Assembly (NCBI GenBank): GCA_943370145.1
Contig: CALRPY020000011.1
Location: 30,827-94,826, forward strand
Direction of reading: 5' to 3'
Length of the DNA: 64,000 nt
From: Ga0077536 sp943370145
GTDB lineage: Bacteria > Pseudomonadota > Gammaproteobacteria > Ga0077536
The position numbers were made by a program, and so were the translations under genes. Below the pieces are notes generated by a model. The model saw only the letters and a program-made list of their open reading frames with translations, was not told the DNA's origin and ran no database searches. Shown here one piece after another: positions 15,987 through 24,442 of the stretch. Position 1 is the first letter of the stretch. The number at the start of each line of letters is the position of its first letter.

Positions 15987-18026
15987 CTACCGGAACGGGG
16001 CAGCGCCACGAGCGGCATGCCTAGCGAGACGCTCGTTGATTGTCTTGAACAGTGCCTCAAAGCGCGCGACGCTCGCCAAGGGGAGCACGCCTGCCGGATC
16101 GTCAGCCATCTTCTTCAAGAACAGGCGGGCAGGCCGGGTCTTGTTGAACTTCACGCCCAAGGCGTCGAAGGCTGCCTCATATCGCTTGGCTATGCGAGGG
16201 ATCATGGGGTTCAGCGCCAGCGACTTTCCGACGAGCTCGGCTGCATAGCACTCGCGCACAAGCTGATCGAATACCGTCGAATCGAGTAAGTCTTCAACAT
16301 CTGCTTCTGTAGGCGCCGGTGAGGGAAAGCCCTCGGAAACGAAGACGACGTTCTGTTCGGCAATCAACTTGTTTCTTACCAGCTCATCTTTGGTCGCCTT
16401 CGTGTCTCTCTCTTGGTCAAGAAGCACCAAAACGCTCTGTTCCTCCGATGTCAGCAGCGCGACCATGTAGGAAACCTTCTGCGCGCCGCCAGCCGGCGTC
16501 AATGTCAGTTCCGAGTCGAGCGCAACACCACCCGAGTCGGCGAGGTGTGCCGAGACCGAAGACAGGAACCAGTAGTCAGTGACACCCTCCACCACAAGGT
16601 TCTTAGAACCAACGAATAGGCTCTGCGAAATGTTGTAGCCGAGCGCTGCCTGTAGCGGAAATAGCGTTCGCGAGTCCCCGGTTGGGTCGTTCGTCACAGT
16701 TGTGCCAGCCGCTTCTTCGATGCTCACAGTTCGCACCGAGTCCAATCGATGCGTCGGCACCATGAAGGGCGAGTGCGTTGTGTAGATTATCTGATTCTTA
16801 AAGTCGTTTTCGAAGTGCATCAGCAGATCGCCCTGCGATCGGGCGTGCAGATACAGCCCTGGCTCATCGAGCAGCAAGATTGCGTTCTCCGCATCTCCGC
16901 CCTTCGTGTCGGCGAAGAAAGTGATGTAGAAGGAGAAAAACCACTGGAAGCCTCGGCTCCGGTCGTCGAGGTTCACTTCCACGTCATAAGCTGCGTTGGG
17001 ATCAGACACCAGCGTATCGAGGTGATGCGCGTCGAGCCCAAACCGGACCTTGAGCGCGCGGTCCTTCCACAGCCGCCGAATCTCCGAAGTGACCACAGCG
17101 CCAGAACGGTTCGCAAGCTGGTTCCGCGTCTCTTGCTCGTTCTGGCTTAAAAGTTTCTGCAAGTGCTCGGGATCCAGTCCCGCCACCTTGCACAGCTTCT
17201 CGAACTGGCGATCCGACTCCTTGATGTGCGGCGCCCCTTGAGACTTTCGTTCGAGGTATTCCGCGATGTTTTGGTGACCTTGCAGCTCCGAGTACTCATC
17301 GACGTAGATGAATTTCGGCAAGTTCTTGACCACCCAGGTCCGTGCCACCTCTTGGGCGTCCTTGTCGCCAGCAATCGCCTCCGCGAGATCTTCAAGTTCT
17401 GAAACAAGCTGGTTCTGCTTGTCCGTTAGGTCGACATCTGCCGCAGCCAACTCCTTGCGCAAGATCTTCAGCGCCTGCGTCGCGTTCGTTGCCCACTGCG
17501 TCCGGTCGGGAAGCAGAGTCATTCCGTCGTCAAAGGCCTCCGCCGCAGCTTGGAGCGCAGCCCGATAACCTTCCGCAGCTTTGTCAGCAGCCGCCTGCAC
17601 TGCAGGCGCTATCCTTCGCAGCTTAGCCTTTACGTCAGCCTCATCGAATGCTTGTGTTGCCAAACCTTCGAATTCGACATGCCGATCCTTTCCGCGATAA
17701 CACCGCGACACCTCTACGTGCCGCACGTCCTTGGCGAGCGGAAGTATATTGACTAGCTCGGCCCGCTCTTGGTCATCGAGAGCCCAGCGGGAACTCAAGA
17801 CTTCGGTGTCGTCTGTGCATTCCTCCAACCGTCGATGGCGAGGAAAGTCCTTGATCTTGTTCAGCCCCTGGAACCCTTCTGCCGGATTGAGGCTGTGCAG
17901 CGCACGGAGCAGGTTCGACTTTCCACTCTCGTTGCGCCCGAGGATCGCGGTAATCTGAGACACATCGATCGGCCCGCTGTCGTTGATCGAGCGGAAGTTT
18001 TTGACGCTGAACGAGACAAGCCGCAT
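15987..18026 (-). CDS. OLD-family ATP-dependent endonuclease (ATPase + Toprim)
   Basis: 679 residues. It starts with an SMC/RecF-like ABC ATPase: SVKNFRSI, Walker A GRNESGKSN at 30-38, and a distal Walker B AILLLDEPGLYLHA followed by IIYTTHSPFM (the D-loop and switch His). A Toprim domain follows with LVVEGVTDYWFL (catalytic Glu) and VLVLLDQERD (Asp pair). There is a coiled region between the ATPase halves. OLD nucleases take part in anti-phage defence, alone (class 1) or with a helicase as in Gabija (class 2). No UvrD-like helicase is adjacent, so this looks like class 1. It is monocistronic and leftward. Confidence 0.85.
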   Translation of the reverse strand: MRLVSFSVKNFRSINDSGPIDVSQITAILGRNESGKSNLLRALHSLNPAEGFQGLNKIKDFPRHRRLEECTDDTEVLSSRWALDDQERAELVNILPLAKDVRHVEVSRCYRGKDRHVEFEGLATQAFDEADVKAKLRRIAPAVQAAADKAAEGYRAALQAAAEAFDDGMTLLPDRTQWATNATQALKILRKELAAADVDLTDKQNQLVSELEDLAEAIAGDKDAQEVARTWVVKNLPKFIYVDEYSELQGHQNIAEYLERKSQGAPHIKESDRQFEKLCKVAGLDPEHLQKLLSQNEQETRNQLANRSGAVVTSEIRRLWKDRALKVRFGLDAHHLDTLVSDPNAAYDVEVNLDDRSRGFQWFFSFYITFFADTKGGDAENAILLLDEPGLYLHARSQGDLLMHFENDFKNQIIYTTHSPFMVPTHRLDSVRTVSIEEAAGTTVTNDPTGDSRTLFPLQAALGYNISQSLFVGSKNLVVEGVTDYWFLSSVSAHLADSGGVALDSELTLTPAGGAQKVSYMVALLTSEEQSVLVLLDQERDTKATKDELVRNKLIAEQNVVFVSEGFPSPAPTEADVEDLLDSTVFDQLVRECYAAELVGKSLALNPMIPRIAKRYEAAFDALGVKFNKTRPARLFLKKMADDPAGVLPLASVARFEALFKTINERLARHAARGAAPFR

Positions 18027-18377
18027 GCCACTATTTCACTGTTGTCTACCAGACAATGATACTCCACGAGTGCGTTACCGCGTAGCCTTCTCCCTCGCCG
18101 TAGCCCTGGGGGGCGTGATGATTACGCCCGGCCTCGGCCCCGGTAGCATGTACTCACGGCTGAGGAATTTGAGGAGCACGAGCCGCGTGAAGCCTTGCGG
18201 CCGAATTCGCTGCGTTCAAGCAGTCATTCCAGTGCGGCTGCGCGTGACCGCAACCGGCCTGCAGGTCCAATGGAAAAGAACTCGCTCGGCGAACCCGAAG
18301 GTTACACCGAGCGTTAAGACCACCAAAAGAAGGCACTCGGCAAGTTCACCCATCTGCCAGCCCGTCGGGGGTCTCGC
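18027..18377. other. Intergenic region between OLD and DUF932 genes
   Basis: About 350 bp. It should hold the OLD gene promoter at its left end. The rest has no open frame of protein-like composition and no obvious hairpin. It may mark the junction between the defence cargo and the ICE maintenance module. Confidence 0.4.
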
Positions 18378-19454
18378 TCACCCCGCCGTTACAACCTCCC
18401 TCCAGCCACCGGGCGGCAGATCGATTAGCTTGCCACCCAGCGCCTCGAAGTCGGTGGCCCGGTCGTAGTCCGCAACCTCCTGCGAATAGTGGGTGACGGC
18501 GTTGACCAAGCCATAAGCGGTGAGGTCTCCTTCGACGATCAGATGCCTCAGCACCCCTGCCCGCTCGGTGTCGTTAAGCGTGTAGCGGTTGGCCAGCACC
18601 TCGACGGCCCTGACTGGGTCACCGGTCAACGGGATCTCGCGTGTCTTCCGCATCTTCAGCGCAATCTGTCGGAAGGTCGTCTCCGAGACGGCCGCCTCCA
18701 CCACGTCTCGGATCTTCAAGAAGAAGGCCCGGTCGTCGGCGGCGAGCGTGTCGTCGCGATAGAAGTTGGACGACTCGACTTCCGCCGCCAGCGTGCGGCC
18801 GACGTGGGTCTTCCGGAGGGTATGGTCCGCGGCAATCAGGCCGTTTCGACATACCAGCCGGAAGATGAGCGGCTGCACAGACAAGGTGCCGCAGCCCACT
18901 TCCGAGTTGGAGATGACGATGCCGGCCTGGACCATGTCTCCGGGAGAGACCTCGAACCCCACGCGAGGTGCGACGACCTTCAGGTACATCTTCGTATCGG
19001 TGAGTTCCACCGACTCGAAGCGCGCACCTTCGAGGCGCTGCAAGATAGGCAACACGTTCTCTGCGAGGTCGAAGTTGTCCAGCCGCCGGTAGCGGTCGGA
19101 CAACACCGCCCTCACCTGCCCGTCCAGAGTACGGATCATCCGGCGGTCGCCGTCCGACTGCAGCCAGGTGTTGACGTTGCTGTCCAGCAGCGCGGGCTGC
19201 TCACCGCGCATGCGCTCGAAGTAGGCGAACGGGATCTTCAGCTTATCGGCGAGTTGCCGCCGCGCCAGGTCCGTCACGCCGTATTCGCTGGCCACGGTGC
19301 TGTCAGCACTGCGGACATCGACAGACATCTTCAATTCACCGACCTCGTCGGTGCGGCAATGAAGCAGCGAAGAAGGCACGACCAGATCGCGCTTCGATTC
19401 AATCTGGCGCTCGAGTTCGCGCGCCAGGTCAACAAGAGAACGACCAACTTTCAT
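18378..19454 (-). CDS. DUF932 (phage/plasmid-like, ICE) protein
   Basis: 358 residues. The ATG at 19454 (MKVGRSLVDLAREL) is preceded at the right distance by AGGAG, so the TTG extension to 19472 is rejected. It resembles the DUF932 family, common in plasmids, phages and ICEs, with the characteristic central region on temperature-like blocks LIFRLVCRNGLIAADHT and a C-terminal YSQEVADYDRATDFEALGG. Its biochemical role is unknown. It is the most distal gene of the maintenance module here and is preceded by a leader hairpin shared with radC and the DUF3577 gene, suggesting its own promoter or post-transcriptional control. Confidence 0.85.
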   Translation of the reverse strand: MKVGRSLVDLARELERQIESKRDLVVPSSLLHCRTDEVGELKMSVDVRSADSTVASEYGVTDLARRQLADKLKIPFAYFERMRGEQPALLDSNVNTWLQSDGDRRMIRTLDGQVRAVLSDRYRRLDNFDLAENVLPILQRLEGARFESVELTDTKMYLKVVAPRVGFEVSPGDMVQAGIVISNSEVGCGTLSVQPLIFRLVCRNGLIAADHTLRKTHVGRTLAAEVESSNFYRDDTLAADDRAFFLKIRDVVEAAVSETTFRQIALKMRKTREIPLTGDPVRAVEVLANRYTLNDTERAGVLRHLIVEGDLTAYGLVNAVTHYSQEVADYDRATDFEALGGKLIDLPPGGWREVVTAG

Positions 19455-19484
19455 GAAAGGACTCCTGTACAAGTGCGAGGACGT

Positions 19485-19518
19485 CCCCGACCAGCGGGGA
19501 TGACTTTCCCCGCTGGGG
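19485..19518 (-). ncRNA. Leader hairpin upstream of DUF932 (radC-motif-like RNA)
   Basis: On the minus strand this reads CCCC then AGCGGGGA, a 6-nt loop, TCCCCGCT, and ends GGTCGGGG. The inner stem is 10 bp and perfect (19491-19500 with 19507-19516). The same layout (C-run, GGGGA, 6-nt loop, TCCCC, G-run) recurs upstream of radC and of the DUF3577 gene. The element ends about 30 bp before the DUF932 start. It resembles the published radC RNA motif, known from the 5' leaders of ICE and phage genes. That identity is inference. Confidence 0.55.
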
Positions 19519-19522
19519 TTTT

Positions 19523-19550
19523 AAAAAAGCGGACCGGGAGACCCGGTCCG
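19523..19550 (-). terminator. Intrinsic terminator of radC
   Basis: On the minus strand CGGACCGGG, loop TCT, CCCGGTCCG, then C and six T's: a 9-bp perfect stem with a T-run. It lies 38 bp beyond the radC stop and just before the DUF932 leader hairpin, so DUF932 likely has its own promoter or is reached by read-through. Confidence 0.85.
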
Positions 19551-19587
19551 GAATGGAGCGCGAAGCAAGTCGCGCAAGGAACCGACG

Positions 19588-20181
19588 CTAGATGAGACCT
19601 CGCTCGGCGAACGACACGACCTCGTTGCCGGCGACCACAAAGTGATCCAGGACACGCACTTCGAGGATTGCCAGCGCGTCCCGCAGCGTTTTCGTCAGCA
19701 TCTCGTCGGCCCGGCTGGGCTCGGCGACACCCGAGGGGTGGTTATGCGCGAAAATCACTGCAGCCGCGTTGTGCTCGAGCGTGCGCTTGACGACTTCCCG
19801 GGGGTACACGCTGGTCTGATCCAGGGTTCCCCGGAACAGTTCCTCCGACGTGATCACCCGGTGCCGGGTGTCCAGGAACAAGGCCATGAACACCTCGCGC
19901 TGATGACCCGCCAGGGTGACGCGCAGATAGTCCCGGACCGCCTGTGGCGAACTCAGGAAATCGCGCTGCTGCATCGCCTCAGCGAGCGATCTCCGGACCA
20001 GCTCCTTTGCCGCCTGCAGCTTCGAGGAAGCCTGAGGTTGGACGTAGGTGACAGTTGCCGAGGTGTGCAGCAACTGGGACAGGCTGCCGCTCGCATCCCG
20101 CAGCAGATGCGTGGCGGTGCGGACGCCGACCAGGACGCCGAGCAGCTCGGTGTCGGACAGCGATTCGATGTTGGAACGCAT
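19588..20181 (-). CDS. radC: RadC-family JAB/MPN-domain protein
   Basis: 197 residues. The C-terminal JAB domain shows the metal-binding signature FAHNHPSGVAEPSRAD (HxH ... D) and a preceding Glu in SEELFRGTLDQTSVYPRE. Chromosomal RadC proteins have an N-terminal HhH region; here the N-terminus is short, as in ICE-borne copies. The cellular role of RadC is unsettled despite the DNA repair name. The ATG at 20181 follows GAGGAGAG. It is preceded by a leader hairpin and followed by an intrinsic terminator, making a self-contained transcription unit inside the ICE module. Confidence 0.88.
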   Translation of the reverse strand: MRSNIESLSDTELLGVLVGVRTATHLLRDASGSLSQLLHTSATVTYVQPQASSKLQAAKELVRRSLAEAMQQRDFLSSPQAVRDYLRVTLAGHQREVFMALFLDTRHRVITSEELFRGTLDQTSVYPREVVKRTLEHNAAAVIFAHNHPSGVAEPSRADEMLTKTLRDALAILEVRVLDHFVVAGNEVVSFAERGLI

Positions 20182-20216
20182 GGAACTCTCCTCGAGGAAC
20201 TGCCTGGAGAGCTCCG

Positions 20217-20244
20217 CCCCGAGGGGAGGAGACTCCCCAGGGGG
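20217..20244 (-). ncRNA. Leader hairpin upstream of radC (radC-motif-like RNA)
   Basis: On the minus strand CCCC T GGGGA, loop GTCTCC, TCCCC TC GGGG: a 5-bp inner and 4-bp outer stem separated by a small internal loop. It is the same plan as the hairpins before DUF932 and DUF3577, about 35 bp from the radC start. Confidence 0.55.
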
Positions 20245-20269
20245 TGGATTGACGAACTTCAGCTACCGA

Positions 20270-20710
20270 TCAGAATGGGACGTCGTCGGGTTCCATCGCC
20301 TTGACGGGCTGCGGCACATCGACTGCTTTTCCATTCACCTTCGCGAACTTGATACGCAGCAACCGTCCCTTGATGGAGACGCCCGGCTGCCCCTTCCGCT
20401 CACCCTTTTCGAAGGTGAACATCTCGGGGTAGATGTCGGCGATCCTGAAACCGATGATGACCGCCTTTTCGGCGGCCACGTCGGCCTCGAGTCTGGTCAC
20501 GACACTCTGGGCGTCAGCGCCGCTGACGCGGCAATCGAACTTCGTGTAGCTGACGTCGCTCTCGTTACCACGCAGGGCCGCAACGGTGCATGCGATGAAC
20601 TCCTGACCTTTTCGCGGCTTGATCCTGCGGACCCGGTTGAGATAACCGACGCCTTCCACATGCAGATTGAAAAACGACGACTGGCTGTTGGCTTGCCTTT
20701 GCTCGGACAT
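20270..20710 (-). CDS. DUF3577 / STY4534-family ICE protein
   Basis: 146 residues from the ATG at 20710. The longer frame upstream (to 21130) is not protein-like. The sequence SSFFNLHVEGVGYLNRVRRI ... GQEFIACTVAALRGNESDVSYTKFDCRVSG fits the DUF3577/STY4534 family of ICE and pathogenicity-island proteins, which has a single-strand DNA-binding-like (OB) appearance. It is usually found with PFL_4669, STY4528 and RadC, as here. Its own leader hairpin lies 45-75 bp upstream. Role in element replication is inferred from family names, not shown. Confidence 0.85.
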   Translation of the reverse strand: MSEQRQANSQSSFFNLHVEGVGYLNRVRRIKPRKGQEFIACTVAALRGNESDVSYTKFDCRVSGADAQSVVTRLEADVAAEKAVIIGFRIADIYPEMFTFEKGERKGQPGVSIKGRLLRIKFAKVNGKAVDVPQPVKAMEPDDVPF

Positions 20711-20754
20711 GATGGCCTCCGGTTGACTTGAATCACGGAAAAAGAGGAGACCAT

Positions 20755-20785
20755 CCCCTGACGGGGACGATGCTCCCCGACTGGG
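20755..20785 (-). ncRNA. Leader hairpin upstream of DUF3577 (radC-motif-like RNA)
   Basis: On the minus strand CCCAGT CGGGGA, loop GCATCG, TCCCCG TCA GGGG: a 6-bp perfect inner stem and a CCC/GGG outer stem. It is the third copy of the leader design seen upstream of radC and DUF932. Confidence 0.55.
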
Positions 20786-20828
20786 TTGAAGGAACGACAA
20801 CATCTCCGAGCCTTGCGGCTCCCGGCTT

Positions 20829-21206
20829 TCAGGAGATCTGGCCGGATCCGGGCGATGCGTTACGCGCATCAATCGGGCTGACACAGCCAGCGAGAAAATC
20901 GCAGCGGCAGCAGGCGAGGAAACGCACTGTGGGCTCCGCATCGGGCCATGGTGATCGGAGGCCAGAATCACGTGCAACTGCACTGGGAAGGCGGGCCACG
21001 TCCCCGTCCTCGCAGCAGACGACGAAGTCCAAACGATCGTGGCCGCGTCCCGGCATCCTGCGAGCGACCAAGCGGAAGCCCCGGAATTTGATGGTCCCTT
21101 GCCCCTGCGTACGGGCGGCTGACACCTCATCCCGGATGATTGCTCGCAGCATCCGCCACTCCTCGGCCGATGGCTGGCGCCCGCAGTCGGACGGTTGACC
21201 CGTCAC
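20829..21206 (-). CDS. Small ICE-module protein, unknown
   Basis: 125 residues from the GTG at 21206, which overlaps the stop of the upstream PFL_4669-like gene in a GTGA junction. The open frame extends further upstream but that part is a shadow of the neighbour. The protein begins TGQPSDCGRQPSAEEWRMLRAIIRDEVSAA, has an FRGFRLVARRMPGRGHDRLDFVVCC strand-rich centre, and ends with two closely spaced cysteines in FLACCRCDFLAG. I recognise no family. Its position matches small accessory genes between PFL_4669 and later ICE genes. Confidence 0.6.
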   Translation of the reverse strand: MTGQPSDCGRQPSAEEWRMLRAIIRDEVSAARTQGQGTIKFRGFRLVARRMPGRGHDRLDFVVCCEDGDVARLPSAVARDSGLRSPWPDAEPTVRFLACCRCDFLAGCVSPIDARNASPGSGQIS

Positions 21207-22024
21207 AGTAGCTGGACCTCGGCCGGCGCCGGCAGATCGCGCAACGCGCCCAGCGAGGCCTCCCGCATCAACCGGAGCTCGGCCGGCGTCGGCGTGACTC
21301 GTCGTTGCGTGTGCCGGGGAGCTTCCTCGCCGGTGAAGACCGCCATCGGGACCTCGCCGAACAGCGCGACCGCCGCTTGGACGCGCAGCCTGCCAAGTTC
21401 GTCGGCCCCCGGCAGAAAATCGCGCCGGGTGAGCGGCAGCATCTCCTCGCGCAGCAGGCCCCGCTCCCATCGGATCGGTTCGAGGAACAGCGCACGAAGT
21501 CCGCGGCCGATTTCCCGGATGGCGGCCCGGCCAGCCTCGTCGCTCAGGCGGTCCTTTTGCATCAGCGTCTGGACCATGCGGACGTGGTAGTCGAATTCGA
21601 CGATCGCCTCGGCCGTGGCGTAGCCGTAGGGGCTCCGAAACCCGAGTTCGACCGTGACCGGGTTGGAGGACGCCAACACCGAGAGGCTGAGGCCCTTGCG
21701 ACGAAGGCGTTCGAATTCCGCCTCCCGGGCCTCGATGGTCCGGGCCATCTGGGCGCGGATATCGGTGAGCCGCTGGTAAACGCGGATTAAAATCCAGTCA
21801 GCATAGGGATTGTCGTTCGCCGACAAACTCCAGATCGAGCGCAGGATGGACGCGAAGCGCCGTCCCCCCGGGATCGCCGGCGCGCTACCGGCCGCATCGG
21901 CCGCTCGCCCGGCAAACATCTGCCAGGCCTCCCGGGTATGCAGGACCATCAGATCCGGGGTCTCCTCGATGAGCCGTCCGATGCTCATGCGGGACGGCGC
22001 GACGGTCGATGTCGGGTCAGTCAT
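21203..22024 (-). CDS. PFL_4669-family (TIGR03761) ICE protein
   Basis: 273 residues from the ATG at 22024, which has a GAGGAGCG Shine-Dalgarno; an upstream ATG at 22069 gives 288 residues. The sequence (LMVLHTREAWQMFAGR ... NPYADWILIRVYQRLTDIRAQM ... SSNPVTVELGFRSPYGYATAEAIVEFDYHVRMVQTL) matches the conserved integrating-element family named after PFL_4669. These proteins sit in the replication/maintenance block of PFGI-1-type ICEs; molecular function is not established. It is followed with a 4-bp overlap by a small unknown gene and preceded by the STY4528-like gene. Confidence 0.88.
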   Translation of the reverse strand: MTDPTSTVAPSRMSIGRLIEETPDLMVLHTREAWQMFAGRAADAAGSAPAIPGGRRFASILRSIWSLSANDNPYADWILIRVYQRLTDIRAQMARTIEAREAEFERLRRKGLSLSVLASSNPVTVELGFRSPYGYATAEAIVEFDYHVRMVQTLMQKDRLSDEAGRAAIREIGRGLRALFLEPIRWERGLLREEMLPLTRRDFLPGADELGRLRVQAAVALFGEVPMAVFTGEEAPRHTQRRVTPTPAELRLMREASLGALRDLPAPAEVQLL

Positions 22025-22083
22025 TGTTCGCTCCTCTGGTGTCGATTCATGTTCGTCGGGTGTGGTCATGGCCTTGGTGCTCC

Positions 22084-23511
22084 TCAGGGGACGGTTGAGA
22101 GTTGGCGCCTCAGATCCGCCAGCAGCGTCCGCAGCTGCGCGCGTTGCGCCTGTGTGGGCATCGATGGGGTTGGGGGATCCGCGGCACTGGAGGCTTCCTC
22201 CAGCGCCCTCAGGCGTTGTGCCTCCGCCTCGCGCTGTCTTCTCTCGCGTTCAGCCGCCACGCGAGGTGCAAGCTCGGGGACGAACTGGCCGGCGTTCGCC
22301 TGTCGGACCAGCGCCCGCAGGTAGGCCACGGCATTGCGGACGCCTCGGGTACGCAGGCGGCCGGCCAACTCGTCCAGCAAGGCCTGCGCAGCGTCTGGCA
22401 CTTGAACCAGCAACCGTGTCATGGCGTCCCGCTCGGCCGGCAGCAAGCCGCCAGGGAACAGGAGATCTGGACCCACCACACCGACGGTCAAGCGACGGTC
22501 TGACGTATGGGCGTTCGTTGGTTGTAGTGGTGGTTGTAGTGATCTATCTGTAGTTCTTTCTTCTAAAGAACCGGCGGTTTCGGTAGATCCCTCGCGGCGC
22601 TTTGGTGCAATCAGCGCAGGCGGATTTGGCGATCCAAGACTGCGGGGTTGCCGCAATCTTGTTTGGCTCGTTGAGTCAATGAAGGCTGTGGAAATGCCGC
22701 AGGCTGGGATGCGTTGATTTGAGGCTGGACTCTGGGCCGAGTCGGCCTTGGCGGACAGGAGCGACAGCAAGCGCCCCAGTCGCACCCGCACGAGCAGGCT
22801 GGGCGGGATCCCGGCCAGCCGCTCTTCCCAGAGTTCCAGCGCGATCAGGTCGCGCCGGGCCGCCTCCTGCTCCCGGCGCGACAACCCCAGATCCGACTGC
22901 CAGCGAGCCATGGCGCCCTCCACCCAGGCGGTTTGGTCGCGGCGGAGTTGGTATCGCATCGCGTGCAGGGCTCTGGAGAGCAGCAGCCCCGCATGGACAC
23001 TGCCGGCGACCGTGGCGAGTGCCCGGTGGAAGGCGACCGGCGCTCCCAGCAGTTCGGTAACGAAGCGGCTATCAGGGTGGTCTCGTCCGTCACCCGACTT
23101 CTCGCCGACGCCCACAAGCCGTCTCGCCAGCTCGTCGAGTTCGACGCGAAAGTAGAGGCGAGCCGGCAGCCCTCGACGTTCCTCGGTCAGAACTGCAAGC
23201 TCCCGCAACACCGTTCTCGCAGTGCTCTGCTCCTTCAACGAGAGTCCCGTTTCAAGGGTCCACTGCTCGGCGGTCTTGTAGAACCAGCCGCCATCCCGCT
23301 GAACGTGTCGCCCATGGCGAGTCCAGTACAGCGACTGCGACAGAAGCAATGCCGCCTTCACGCTATCGGTGAGATCGACGAGGCGTCGATGGAACGCGAT
23401 ATGCCGCCCCAGCAGCGGCCAGATGAAGGACAGATCCCTCGCTGACTCCGCATCCCGTGTTGGCGCCACGCTCGCTTGACCGTGGTGCCCGGCCTCCAGG
23501 CGCCGAATCAC
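22084..23511 (-). CDS. STY4528-family pathogenicity-island replication protein
   Basis: 475 residues from the GTG at 23511. That codon forms a GTGA overlap with the stop of the preceding gene, so I prefer it to the ATG at 23571. The N-terminal half holds two tandem copies of a helical, wHTH-like unit: FHRRLVDLTDSVKAALLLSQ ... EQSTARTVLRELAVLTEERRGLPARLYFRV and FHRALATVAGSVHAGLLLSR ... EQEAARRDLIALELWEERLAG. The C-terminus is charged and coiled (RERRQREAEAQRLRALEEA). STY4528 proteins are found in the maintenance block of SPI-7/PFGI-1-type elements and are annotated as replication proteins. The centre, about 270-360, is low complexity. Confidence 0.85.
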   Translation of the reverse strand: MIRRLEAGHHGQASVAPTRDAESARDLSFIWPLLGRHIAFHRRLVDLTDSVKAALLLSQSLYWTRHGRHVQRDGGWFYKTAEQWTLETGLSLKEQSTARTVLRELAVLTEERRGLPARLYFRVELDELARRLVGVGEKSGDGRDHPDSRFVTELLGAPVAFHRALATVAGSVHAGLLLSRALHAMRYQLRRDQTAWVEGAMARWQSDLGLSRREQEAARRDLIALELWEERLAGIPPSLLVRVRLGRLLSLLSAKADSAQSPASNQRIPACGISTAFIDSTSQTRLRQPRSLGSPNPPALIAPKRREGSTETAGSLEERTTDRSLQPPLQPTNAHTSDRRLTVGVVGPDLLFPGGLLPAERDAMTRLLVQVPDAAQALLDELAGRLRTRGVRNAVAYLRALVRQANAGQFVPELAPRVAAERERRQREAEAQRLRALEEASSAADPPTPSMPTQAQRAQLRTLLADLRRQLSTVP

Positions 23512-23903
23512 TGGAATGACCCCGTCGGCTCCGACAGTCCACCCGCTGCCTGGAGTTGCAGCGCGCGCCACACCGCATCAGTGCGAACACGGAACCAGAG
23601 CTTGGCCGGCATCCCGAACCGACGCTCCTCGATGAGGCCGGCACGACGTAGCGTCCGCCGGGCTGTCTCCTGCTCACACCGGGTGAGCCCGGTCTCCTGC
23701 CTCCATTGCTCCTGCGAGCGGCTGAACCAGCCTTGGTCAGCGGGCTCGAGCGATTGGGTGGTCCAGATCGCCTGCGACAGCATCAAGGCGGACGTGACGC
23801 CGCCTGTGATCGGTACGAGACATCGGTGGAAGCTCACCGGCGCATCGAACACGTCCAGCAGGAGCTCCGGAGTGATTCGGGTACCGTCAGTGAGGGCGGT
23901 CAT
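23508..23903 (-). CDS. Stand-alone copy of the STY4528 wHTH-like unit
   Basis: 131 residues, a single copy of the unit found twice in the next gene: FHRCLVPITGGVTSALMLSQAIW ... GWFSRSQEQWRQETGLTRCEQETARRTLRRAGLIEERRFGMPAKLWFRV. Its ATG overlaps the DUF2857 stop (ATGA) and its TGA overlaps the STY4528 start (GTGA). The GWF/EQW, GL...EQ and PAxLxFRV positions are shared by the copies, which points to duplication from one ancestor. Likely a DNA-binding replication accessory protein. Confidence 0.72.
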   Translation of the reverse strand: MTALTDGTRITPELLLDVFDAPVSFHRCLVPITGGVTSALMLSQAIWTTQSLEPADQGWFSRSQEQWRQETGLTRCEQETARRTLRRAGLIEERRFGMPAKLWFRVRTDAVWRALQLQAAGGLSEPTGSFQ

Positions 23904-24442
23904 ATGTCCGCCTCGAAATCACGGACGATCACTTCCAGGACCGCAATCGGCAGGTCCGGAAACTCCTGGTGAAGCCGGAAGTAGCGATCCCGGGGGCTGG
24001 GGTCGGTATTCGCCCGCCACGCCAGGTAGATCCGTTCACGCATGCAGTAGTCCGGCAGGGACACGCGCCCGGGCGCGCGCTGGACGCCCAGTTCCCGGCG
24101 CCGCTGAAGTGTCCTCTTGCATCGCATCTTGAACAGAGCGCTCATCAGGGATGTCGAGGCGCCATGCCGGACGAAGTAGGTTTCAAGCGCCTGGGCTTCA
24201 TGCATCCGCACCACGGCACGAACCCCGGCCTTGAGGGCCTCACAATCAACAGCAACGCTGATGCCGAGACTTCGCATTGAGGCCAGGCGGCCCAGATCCG
24301 GCGTCGTCAATTTCCGGAGGTGTGTCAGCAGCGCGCCGCCGATTCCCGCAGCCGCGAGTTCTTCGGTCTGCCTGTCGGTGAGTTGCGTCGTCAGGTGATT
24401 CAGCAGCACCAGTCGAATCTGGGGGTCATGCACGCTCAGCAT
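23900..24442 (-). CDS. DUF2857 ICE protein
   Basis: 180 residues from the ATG at 24442 (MLSVHDPQIRLVLLNHL); the in-frame extension upstream is a shadow of parB. The conserved run LTDRQTEELAAAGI, an FVRHGAS segment and RVSLPDYCMRERIYLAW fit the DUF2857 family, a small protein encoded between ParB and the STY4528 gene in PFGI-1-type ICEs. It overlaps parB by 7 bp and the next gene by 4 bp. Function unknown; the C-terminal helices look DNA-binding. Confidence 0.82.
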   Translation of the reverse strand: MLSVHDPQIRLVLLNHLTTQLTDRQTEELAAAGIGGALLTHLRKLTTPDLGRLASMRSLGISVAVDCEALKAGVRAVVRMHEAQALETYFVRHGASTSLMSALFKMRCKRTLQRRRELGVQRAPGRVSLPDYCMRERIYLAWRANTDPSPRDRYFRLHQEFPDLPIAVLEVIVRDFEADI

